Assembly: GCA_937896115.1 (NCBI GenBank)
Contig: CALBLB010000278.1
Location: 1-11,271 of the forward strand
DNA length: 11,271 nt
Source of the DNA: an uncultured Succinatimonas sp.
GTDB taxonomy: Bacteria > Pseudomonadota > Gammaproteobacteria > Enterobacterales > Succinivibrionaceae
Reading direction: 5' to 3'
Notes under the pieces: generated by a model
What the model was told of the DNA's origin: nothing
Databases searched by the model: none
What the model saw: only the letters and a program-made list of their open reading frames with translations
Part shown: in pieces, positions 1-5,901 of the stretch
Numbering within the stretch: position 1 is the stretch's first letter
How the letters are laid out: each line of letters opens with the position of its first letter
Position numbers and translations under genes: made by a program

Positions 1-1
1 A

Positions 2-1813
2 GTACCAGGCGCGGTACTCATAGATCCCTACTCCAAGCGGGTTGTTTACCCCAAACACTATAAACGTTACCAGACAAGCGACGTCAGGGAAAATTTAAGT
101 ACTTGTGCTAAAAGTGCGGTAATCGACATCGACGACTATGACTGGGGAGTCGATATACGTCCTGGGATCAGCATGCGCAAAAGCGTGATCTACGAAATGC
201 ACGTCAAAGGTTTTACCGCCTCAACCACTTCAGGATTAGATAAAAATATCCGCGGCACTTACCGAGGGCTTATTCAAAAAATTCCCTATTTGGTGGAGCT
301 TGGAGTAACGGCAGTTGAAATGCTGCCGGTATACCAATTTGACGATCAGGATGCCAAACCTGGGCACCCTAATTACTGGGGGTATTCACCCGTAAGTTTC
401 TTCGCCCCTCATGAGCAGTATTCTTCAGATAAGAGTCTGTACGGTCCCTTAAACGAATTTCGCGACATGGTTCGCGCCCTGCATAGAAATAACATAGAGG
501 TGATCCTGGATGTGGTTTACAACCATACTTCAGAAGGTGATGCTCACGGCCCCTGCTACTGTTTTAAGGGTTTTGATACAGACGGATATTACATACTCGA
601 TGACAAACATCGTTTTACCAATTACACAGGTTGCGGAAACACTTTTAACGGCAACTCCCCGGTAGTACGCGCACTGATTTTAGATTCGCTGACCTTTTGG
701 AAAGATAAAATGCATGTCGACGGCTTCCGCTTTGATTTGGCCGCAATTTTGTCGCGCGATCAAAACGGTACCCCTCTTGTGCACAGTCCTACGCTCTTGG
801 ATATCGATACCAATCACCACTTGGCCGATACCAAACTTATTGCAGAGCCTTGGGACGCCGGCGGACTGTATGCTCTTGGAAAAATAGCAGGATCCAGATG
901 GCGTGAATGGAACGGTCGCTTCCGTGACGACGTAAGATGTTTCATGCGCGGTGACTGCGGCCTTGTAAACAATTTTGTAAACCGTCTTTTGGGCTCTCCT
1001 GACATCTACAACGAACACAAGGTCGATTCCCAAAAAAGCCTCAACTTCATCACCTGTCACGACGGATTTACGCTGTGGGATCTCGTTACTTATACCCAAA
1101 AACGCAATGAAGCCAACGGTGAAAATTCCATGGACGGCAGCAATTCAAACTGCTCGGCCAATTACGGAGTCGAAGGAGAGACTGCCGATGATGAGATCAA
1201 TGCAATAAGATTAAGACAATGCAAAAACTTCATGTTCCTCACCCTGATGTCCTTCGGAGTACCGATGATTCTCATGGGAGATGAAGTGTTGCGCACCCAA
1301 AAAGGCAATAACAACGCCTATTGTCAGGATAACGAACTTAGCTATTTCAACTGGGATGCGCTAAAAGATCCCCGGTGCAAGGAAATGCTGACCTTCACCA
1401 AAGCGGCAGTACGCATGCGCCGCATGTCACTTGCAGGTCAGTCTCGTTATGCATCACACGGCACGCAAATGCTAAACCGCGTTTTAAGATCTTCTTCATT
1501 GCAATGGCACGGAGTAAAACCCTTTCAGCCTGACTGGTCCTCCCAATCTCATTCGGTGGGTATGCTGATGTATTCCCAGCCTTCTGGGTACTACATTTAC
1601 TTCTTTATAAATGCCTGGTGGAATGATCTGGTCATTGAGCTTCCTCCGTCTCCTGCAGGTGTAAAAAACAGCTGGTTTCGCATAGTCGACACGCAGTCGC
1701 CTGCACAGGAAATTCCTTCGGTGTTTTCTGCCAACTGTCAGCGCTCAAACCCGGGTGACATCATCAGAGTAAAGGCACGCTCGGTGATCATGTTTATAAG
1801 TCCTAACTGTTAA
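2..1813 (+). CDS. glgX: Glycogen debranching enzyme GlgX, 5' end cut off by the window edge
   Basis: A GH13 isoamylase-type enzyme that hydrolyses alpha-1,6 branches of phosphorylase-trimmed glycogen in the cytoplasm, releasing maltodextrins. The frame is open from base 2 and gives 603 visible residues; the missing N-terminus (about 100 residues by family length) would carry the CBM48 domain. The ATG at 173 is internal, because the 57 codons before it already match the family (LIDPY, DYDWG). All four GH13 signature regions are present, numbered from base 2: DVVYNHT at 170-176, GFRFDLA with the nucleophile Asp245, LIAEPWD with the acid/base Glu282, and CHDGFT with Asp354. The family signature GNNNAYCQDNE follows. 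Nothing suggests a pseudogene. An unknown membrane-protein gene starts 26 bp downstream on the same strand, so the two are probably co-transcribed. Other glg genes may lie upstream of the window, which cannot be seen. Confidence 0.95.
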   Translation, partial: VPGAVLIDPYSKRVVYPKHYKRYQTSDVRENLSTCAKSAVIDIDDYDWGVDIRPGISMRKSVIYEMHVKGFTASTTSGLDKNIRGTYRGLIQKIPYLVELGVTAVEMLPVYQFDDQDAKPGHPNYWGYSPVSFFAPHEQYSSDKSLYGPLNEFRDMVRALHRNNIEVILDVVYNHTSEGDAHGPCYCFKGFDTDGYYILDDKHRFTNYTGCGNTFNGNSPVVRALILDSLTFWKDKMHVDGFRFDLAAILSRDQNGTPLVHSPTLLDIDTNHHLADTKLIAEPWDAGGLYALGKIAGSRWREWNGRFRDDVRCFMRGDCGLVNNFVNRLLGSPDIYNEHKVDSQKSLNFITCHDGFTLWDLVTYTQKRNEANGENSMDGSNSNCSANYGVEGETADDEINAIRLRQCKNFMFLTLMSFGVPMILMGDEVLRTQKGNNNAYCQDNELSYFNWDALKDPRCKEMLTFTKAAVRMRRMSLAGQSRYASHGTQMLNRVLRSSSLQWHGVKPFQPDWSSQSHSVGMLMYSQPSGYYIYFFINAWWNDLVIELPPSPAGVKNSWFRIVDTQSPAQEIPSVFSANCQRSNPGDIIRVKARSVIMFISPNC

Positions 1814-1839
1814 TTACAAAAGCCAAATAAGGATCTGCC

Positions 1840-2415
1840 ATGCCTCAAAAGGAATACACCCCCGAAGAAATACAAAAACGCCATCAGCTTCGAAAAAATC
1901 TGAGGCTGCTGGCTTTAGCCGCCGCCTGTTATTATTTCATCTCCGCAGGTTTTTCCTTCTACGAAGATCATCAGGCGCAAAAAATCAGAGTTGTCAAAGA
2001 AATAGACGATGTTTTTGCATCACAAAAAAATTTTTCCCAGGTATTGAGTGCCGCTTTTAAAGACGGTCTCGTGGTAAATGAGCAGACTAAGGACGGCTTT
2101 ACGCTCTCGTCTTCTGCAACCGGTGGAAAAATTTTTGCTTTTTTAGAAGACGGCGAAATCTCCGCTTTAAACTTTGAAGCAAATTTTGATCAAGGATTAA
2201 GTCATGATGATACGGAGCTTTTGCGTGCTTTTTTCAAAGCCTGCGAAAACACTACCGACGAGAAAACCGTATCCAAAATCATAGAAGTGCTGAAATTAGA
2301 TGAAAAAGATCCTGCCAAACTTATAGACGGCATGGGAGCAGGATCTAAATACGTAAGATATACCCTTAATAAAAAAGACGGCATGGTAAACGTACAGGCT
2401 GTGCGCAACCGTTAG
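1840..2415 (+). CDS. Uncharacterised single-pass membrane protein, 191 aa
   Basis: I do not recognise the family. The protein has a charged, basic N-terminus (K13, R14, R18, K19, R22), one hydrophobic segment at about residues 21-41 (LRLLALAAACYYFISAGFSF), then about 150 residues rich in Lys, Asp and Glu. By the positive-inside rule the N-terminus should be cytoplasmic and the large C-terminal part periplasmic. That part alternates predicted strands and helices, with two acidic stretches near 120-160, and has no lipobox or obvious catalytic motif. It contains a single Cys after the membrane segment, near residue 125. The start is supported by a good ribosome site, AAGGA at 1829-1833, six bases before the ATG. 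It lies 26 bp after glgX and is probably transcribed with it; that does not prove a role in glycogen metabolism. The gene is well formed and uses codons like its neighbours, so a real gene is likely while its function is unknown. Confidence 0.8.
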   Translation: MPQKEYTPEEIQKRHQLRKNLRLLALAAACYYFISAGFSFYEDHQAQKIRVVKEIDDVFASQKNFSQVLSAAFKDGLVVNEQTKDGFTLSSSATGGKIFAFLEDGEISALNFEANFDQGLSHDDTELLRAFFKACENTTDEKTVSKIIEVLKLDEKDPAKLIDGMGAGSKYVRYTLNKKDGMVNVQAVRNR

Positions 2416-2425
2416 TGAGAAAGCT

Positions 2426-3154
2426 TCAGAGAATGCCGCAGAGCTTTTTGGCTCTCTCAAGCGCCGCCTCGTCAGGAGGTACTACCCCGTCTAAAGTATA
2501 GGGTATGGAAAGCTTCTGCCATTTAAACATCCCGAAGTTGTGATAAGGCAGGAGTTCAAAACGTTTTACACGGGATAATGTTCGTACGAACTCCCCTAAT
2601 TTGCTTAAAGATGCCTCATCGTCGGTAAGTCCCGGAACCAATACGTGTCTTATCCACATATCCTTACCGATTGCATCCAAATGCTTGGCACAACTTAAGA
2701 TATTCTCGTTGCCAAATCCGGTGATCTTTTTATGCATATGCGTATCGATATGCTTGATATCGAGCATAACCAGATCAGTAAATTGCATAAGCGTATCAAA
2801 ACGCTCAAGGTACTCATCGCTTTTAGGATCAAAAGGACCTGCTGCCGTATCAAGGCAGGTATTTACTCCCTGCTCTTTAAACAAACGGAAAAGCTCGGTT
2901 AAAAAATCAAGTTGTAACAAAGCTTCTCCGCCTGAGACGGTGATCCCGCCTTCTTTTCCCCAGTAACCTTGGTAACGCAAAGCTTTTTTTACAATGGCCG
3001 AAGCTTCATAAACTTCACCTGCGTCAACTTTCCAAGAATCGGGGTTATGACAATAACGACAGCGCAATCTGCACCCTTGAAAAAAGATCACAAAGCGTAC
3101 GCCGGGACCGTCTACAGAACCGAAAGTTTCAAAAGAATGAATTCTACCCTGCAT
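2426..3154 (-). CDS. pflA: Pyruvate formate-lyase-activating enzyme (radical SAM activase)
   Basis: A radical SAM enzyme (EC 1.97.1.4) that uses a 4Fe-4S cluster and S-adenosylmethionine to place the glycyl radical on PflB in the anaerobic cytoplasm. The cluster-binding motif C28-x3-C32-x2-C35 is intact and sits in QGCRLRCRYCHNPDSW, typical of PflA. SGGEALLQ at 74-81 is the SAM-contacting GGE motif. The N-terminal GRIHSFETFGSVDGPGVRF stretch is also characteristic. At 242 residues it is the usual length (about 246 in E. coli), and there are no extra ferredoxin-like Cys motifs of the kind seen in activases of other glycyl radical enzymes. The ATG at 3152-3154 is preceded by GAGG at 3160-3163, five bases away. 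It follows pflB by 74 bp on the same strand, so its partner assignment is secure. Its stop lies 10 bp from the stop of the convergent gene at 1840-2415. Confidence 0.96.
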   Translation of the reverse strand: MQGRIHSFETFGSVDGPGVRFVIFFQGCRLRCRYCHNPDSWKVDAGEVYEASAIVKKALRYQGYWGKEGGITVSGGEALLQLDFLTELFRLFKEQGVNTCLDTAAGPFDPKSDEYLERFDTLMQFTDLVMLDIKHIDTHMHKKITGFGNENILSCAKHLDAIGKDMWIRHVLVPGLTDDEASLSKLGEFVRTLSRVKRFELLPYHNFGMFKWQKLSIPYTLDGVVPPDEAALERAKKLCGIL

Positions 3155-3177
3155 TTTTGCCTCATCTTCATACAGGA

Positions 3178-3205
3178 AAGCCGGAAGACTTTAATCCCCC
3201 GGCTT
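3178..3205 (-). promoter_or_regulatory. Hairpin between pflB and pflA
   Basis: A perfect 7-bp inverted repeat, AAGCCGG (3178-3184) and CCGGCTT (3199-3205), with a 14-base loop. It lies in the 74-bp gap between the pflB stop and the pflA start. In the transcript it is followed by TTCC rather than a U run, so it is more likely an attenuating, processing or mRNA-stabilising hairpin than a full terminator. Such an element would let pflB be made in large excess over its activase, which is needed only in catalytic amounts. That role is inference. Confidence 0.5.
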
Positions 3206-3228
3206 AAATTACACTTGCTCTTTTAAGA

Positions 3229-5472
3229 TCACATTTCCTTGTGGCAGGTTCTCTTGATCACGTCAAGCTGCTGCTCACGAGTAAGATCGATAAATTTCAC
3301 CGCATAACCTGAAACACGGATGGTGAAGTTTGCATACTCAGGTTTCTCAGGATGTTCCATAGCATCGATTAGTTTTTCGGTACCGAACACGTTGACATTG
3401 AGGTGATGGGCACCCTGACTGAAGTAGCCGTCAAGCACATTGACCAAATTGGCAGCACGCTCGGAAACATTATGTCCCAAGGCATCAGGAGAGATGGTCT
3501 GAGTATTGGAGATACCGTCTAAGGCATATTCATAAGGAAGCTTGGCCACCGAGTTTAATGAAGCCAAAAGACCGTTCTGCTCTGCACCGTATGAAGGATT
3601 GGCACCTGGTGAGAGAGGCTCGCCGGCCTTGCGACCGTCAGGCAAAGATCCCGTAGCCTTACCGTATACCACGTTGGAGGTAATGGTAAGAATAGAGGTA
3701 GTAGGCTCTGAATTGCGATAGGTATGGTGCTTTTTGATCTTGGTAAGGAAAGTATGCAGGAGTTTGACTGCTATTTCATCGGCACGATCATCGTCATTGC
3801 CATAACGGGGGAAATCACCTTCGGTTTCAAAGTCAACGGCAACACCCTGCTCGTTTCTGATCACTTTAACCTTGGCATATTTTACTGCGGATAAAGAGTC
3901 CACCACGTGGGAGAATCCGGCAATTCCGGTAGCAAAAGTACGGCGCACGTCGGTATCGATGAGAGCCATTTCGGCTGCCTCATAGTAATACTTATCGTGC
4001 ATGTACTGGATGAGGTTTAATACGTTTACATAAAGACCTGCAAGCCAGTCCAGCATCACGTCGTACTTGGCCAACAGTTCGTTGTAATCAAGATATTCTG
4101 AGGTAATAGGACGCAGTGCCGGACCTACCTGAACAAAAGTCTTCTCGTCCACTCCGCCGTTGATGGCATACAACATGGCCTTGGCAAGATTGGCGCGTGC
4201 CCCGAAGAACTGCATTTCTTTGCCGGTTTGAGTTGCAGATACGCAACAGCAGATTGAGTAGTCATCTCCCCACACAGGACGCATCACATCGTCGTTTTCA
4301 TACTGAATGGAAGAAGAAACCACGCTGATATGGGCGGCATAACGACGGAATGCATCGGTAAGACGCTTTGAATACAACACGGTAAGATTAGGCTCAGGAG
4401 AAGGTCCCATATTCTCAAGAGTGTGCAGGAAACGGAAGTCGTTCTTGGTAACCATGTGACGTCCGTCCTGTCCCAAACCTGCAACCTCCAGGGTAGCCCA
4501 CACGGGATCACCTGAGAACAACTGGTTATATGAAGGGATGCGGGCAAACTTAACCATACGGAACTTCATGACCAACTGATCGATAAGTTCCTGAGCTTCA
4601 GCCTCGGTAAGGGTGCCTTCTTTAAGATCACGTTCGATATAAATGTCGAGGAAGGTGGATACGCGGCCTACGGACATGGCTGCACCGTTTTGGGTCTTGA
4701 TAGCGGCAAGATAACCAAAATACAACCACTGTACGGCTTCGCGGGCATTATTTGCAGGAGCGGAAATATCAAAACCGTAAGCCTGAGCCATGATCTTCAT
4801 GTCGCCTAAAGCTCGGATCTGATCGGCAAGCTCCTCACGCTGACGGATGATATCGTCAGTCATGGCACCGCAACCGCAATTTGCCAGATCGGCCTTCTTC
4901 ATGGCAATAAGATAATCAATACCGTACAAAGCTACACGGCGATAGTCGCCTACGATACGACCGCGTCCGTAAGTATCTGGGAGGCCGGTAATGATCTTAT
5001 TTTTACGGGCTGCACGTATTTCTGGAGTATATGCATCGAATACGCCCTGATTATGAGTCTTATGGTATTCAGTAAAGATTTTGTGGAATTTGGGATTGGG
5101 GGTGTAGCCGTAAGTTTGGCAAGCCTCTTCGGCCATCTTTATACCGCCAAAAGGCATAAAAGCACGTTTTAACGGTTTGTCAGTCTGTAAACCGACGACT
5201 TTTTCAAGTTCTTTGTCAAGGTAACCGGCACCGTACGCAGTAAGAGTGGAAACTACCTCAGTTTCCATATCCAGCACGCCGCTTTTGGCGCGTTCCTGTT
5301 TCTGCAAATCTTGCAACTTATTCCAAAGCTTGGAGGTGGCATCGGTAGGACCTTCAAGGAAGGACTCGTCCCCGTCATAAGCGGTGTAGTTGTTCTGGAT
5401 GAAGTCTCTGACGTTGATATCGGAAAGCCAGTGAGTTCCGCGGAAACCGCGCCATTGCTCTCTTGTCTGCAT
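3229..5472 (-). CDS. pflB: Formate C-acetyltransferase (pyruvate formate-lyase)
   Basis: A glycyl radical enzyme (EC 2.3.1.54) that converts pyruvate and CoA to acetyl-CoA and formate during anaerobic growth. It is 747 residues long from the ATG at 5472, and E. coli PflB is about 760. The match runs end to end: NVRDFIQNNYTAYDGDESFL near the N-terminus, YGRGRIVGDYRRVALYGIDYL, FSGDPVWAT, the active-site Cys-Cys pair in ICCCVS (Cys409-Cys410, with an extra Cys at 408), MQFFGARANLAKAMLYAINGG, and the C-terminal radical site RVSGYAVKF with Gly722. I chose the ATG at 5472 because GGAG at 5483-5486 lies 10 bases before it. The longer frame, which starts with TTG at 5493, would put that ribosome site inside the coding region and has none of its own. 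No focA formate-channel gene adjoins it, unlike the enterobacterial focA-pflB order. pflA follows directly. Confidence 0.97.
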   Translation of the reverse strand: MQTREQWRGFRGTHWLSDINVRDFIQNNYTAYDGDESFLEGPTDATSKLWNKLQDLQKQERAKSGVLDMETEVVSTLTAYGAGYLDKELEKVVGLQTDKPLKRAFMPFGGIKMAEEACQTYGYTPNPKFHKIFTEYHKTHNQGVFDAYTPEIRAARKNKIITGLPDTYGRGRIVGDYRRVALYGIDYLIAMKKADLANCGCGAMTDDIIRQREELADQIRALGDMKIMAQAYGFDISAPANNAREAVQWLYFGYLAAIKTQNGAAMSVGRVSTFLDIYIERDLKEGTLTEAEAQELIDQLVMKFRMVKFARIPSYNQLFSGDPVWATLEVAGLGQDGRHMVTKNDFRFLHTLENMGPSPEPNLTVLYSKRLTDAFRRYAAHISVVSSSIQYENDDVMRPVWGDDYSICCCVSATQTGKEMQFFGARANLAKAMLYAINGGVDEKTFVQVGPALRPITSEYLDYNELLAKYDVMLDWLAGLYVNVLNLIQYMHDKYYYEAAEMALIDTDVRRTFATGIAGFSHVVDSLSAVKYAKVKVIRNEQGVAVDFETEGDFPRYGNDDDRADEIAVKLLHTFLTKIKKHHTYRNSEPTTSILTITSNVVYGKATGSLPDGRKAGEPLSPGANPSYGAEQNGLLASLNSVAKLPYEYALDGISNTQTISPDALGHNVSERAANLVNVLDGYFSQGAHHLNVNVFGTEKLIDAMEHPEKPEYANFTIRVSGYAVKFIDLTREQQLDVIKRTCHKEM

Positions 5473-5482
5473 GATCTGATTA

Positions 5483-5486
5483 CTCC
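5483..5486 (-). promoter_or_regulatory. pflB ribosome binding site that fixes its start
   Basis: The mRNA-sense sequence CCGGAGTAATCAGATC directly precedes the ATG at 5472. GGAG is 10 bases from the ATG, and the downstream AATC may extend pairing with the anti-Shine-Dalgarno of 16S rRNA (compare GGAGGTGATC). Because it lies just after the in-frame TTG at 5493, it argues for the ATG as the true start. Confidence 0.75.
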
Positions 5487-5489
5487 GGT

Positions 5490-5528
5490 TCAAAAATGTT
5501 CTGTCATGTTTTCTTCATGAATGCTCAT
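5490..5528 (-). other. Possible 12-codon upstream reading frame in the pflB leader
   Basis: ATG at 5526-5528 opens a short frame reading MSIHEENMTEHF that stops at 5490-5492, four bases before the pflB GGAG. No Shine-Dalgarno sequence precedes it, so translation is doubtful. It is listed because a stop so close to a ribosome site could couple or compete with pflB initiation. Confidence 0.2.
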
Positions 5529-5561
5529 GAGATCATGATGGGTGCAGAACGGAACTTTCAA

Positions 5562-5597
5562 GGCGCTGATCCGATTTACCCAATCTGATCTAACGCC
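5562..5597 (-). promoter_or_regulatory. Stem-loop in the pflB mRNA leader
   Basis: The arms GGCG (5562-5565) and CGCC (5594-5597) enclose a second stem in which GATC-C-GATT (5568-5576) pairs with AATC-T-GATC (5582-5590) around a GGGTA loop. That makes 12 base pairs broken by one mismatch and one small internal loop. It begins about 15 bases after the predicted transcription start. No U run follows, so it is not an intrinsic terminator; a 5' stabiliser of an abundant mRNA or a regulatory leader is more likely. It matches no riboswitch class I can recognise. Confidence 0.55.
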
Positions 5598-5618
5598 AAG
5601 CCTTAAATAAGCAGGGAA

Positions 5619-5647
5619 ATTATACAAGAAAATTATTTTCATTTTAA
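5619..5647 (-). promoter_or_regulatory. Probable sigma-70 promoter of pflBA
   Basis: On the minus strand a perfect -10 box TATAAT (5619-5624) lies 17 bp after a weak -35 box TTAAAA (5642-5647). The start would fall near 5612, giving a leader of about 140 bases before the pflB ATG. The weak -35 suits a promoter that needs an activator such as FNR or ArcA, but I see no full FNR palindrome (TTGAT-N4-ATCAA) nearby, only a half-site TTGAT around 5680-5684. Confidence 0.6.
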
Positions 5648-5684
5648 GCAACAAAACGCACAAAGCACTGAAAAGAATTCATCA

Positions 5685-5704
5685 AACCGCATGGGCATGC
5701 GGCT
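5685..5704 (-). promoter_or_regulatory. GC-rich hairpin upstream of the pflB promoter
   Basis: CCGCATG-gg-CATGCGG (5687-5702) is a perfect inverted repeat. As RNA read on the minus strand it folds into a 9-pair stem including one G-U pair (AAGCCGCAU with AUGCGGUUU) and a GCCC loop. The sequence after it, UUUGAUGAAUUCUUUU, is only partly U-rich. It could be a second, weaker terminator behind fbp, the end of a short RNA, or a protein-binding palindrome about 80 bp before the pflB start. Confidence 0.4.
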
Positions 5705-5717
5705 TAGCGAAAATATG

Positions 5718-5752
5718 TTTATTAAGTCTATTTATAAAGTCGACTTAATAAA
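5718..5752. repeat. Nested inverted repeat TTTATTAAGTC / GACTTAATAAA
   Basis: Two perfect 11-bp arms, 5718-5728 and 5742-5752, flank 13 bp. A third copy of AAGTC at 5737-5741 abuts the right arm to form a second perfect palindrome, AAGTCGACTT (5737-5746). Three AAGTC/GACTT half-sites within 23 bp look like an operator for one or more dimers. It lies between the fbp terminator and the pflB promoter, about 105-140 bp before the predicted pflB start. It does not match the FNR, Crp, PdhR or Rex consensus. Confidence 0.5.
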
Positions 5753-5792
5753 TAAAGTTTAAAAACTAAGATTTTCAGACTGCAAGCTGCAT

Positions 5793-5837
5793 TTAATAAA
5801 AATCCGGCGCCCACTGAAATAAAAGTGAGCTCCGGAT
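5793..5837 (-). terminator. Rho-independent terminator of fbp
   Basis: Arms 5802-5815 and 5824-5837 pair at 12 of 14 positions (outer ATCCGG/CCGGAT, inner CACT/AGTG) around an 8-base loop. On the minus strand the stem is followed by TTTTATTAAAT. It starts 64 bp beyond the fbp stop codon and has the orientation expected for fbp, which implies that fbp and pflBA are separate transcription units. Confidence 0.85.
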
Positions 5838-5901
5838 AATTTGAAATTAAAAAGGAATTATTGCTTTTGCCTATTTTTCTGGCAATGCCAAAGAAACATA
5901 G

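Larger units (their letters stand above)
5473..5901. other. 429-bp non-coding stretch between fbp and pflB
   Basis: I find no credible gene here in any frame. Reading with transcription (minus strand, from 5901 downward) it holds the fbp 3' end and terminator, an AT-rich nested inverted repeat at 5718-5752, a GC-rich hairpin at 5685-5704, a likely pflB promoter at 5619-5647, a leader hairpin at 5562-5597, four spaced TCATG elements at 5504-5537 and the pflB ribosome site at 5483-5486. Most of the region is AT-rich. The parts with clear structure are listed separately. Confidence 0.7.

Noticed and set aside
680..1099. Minus-strand reading frames inside glgX
   Set aside because: They lie wholly within the conserved GH13 catalytic region on the other strand and have no ribosome site or recognisable motif.
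173..1813. glgX starting at the ATG at 173
   Set aside because: The frame stays open to base 2 and the upstream residues match GlgX, so the gene is cut by the window edge and 173 is an internal Met.
5311..5520. Plus-strand 69-residue frame over the pflB start
   Set aside because: It is antisense to the conserved PflB N-terminus and resembles no protein.
5562..5597. Leader hairpin as an intrinsic terminator
   Set aside because: It is followed by TTGAAAGTT rather than a U run and lies between promoter and gene.
5674..5690. FNR site upstream of pflB
   Set aside because: Only one half-site (TTGAT) is present on the minus strand; the matching ATCAA is missing at the required spacing.
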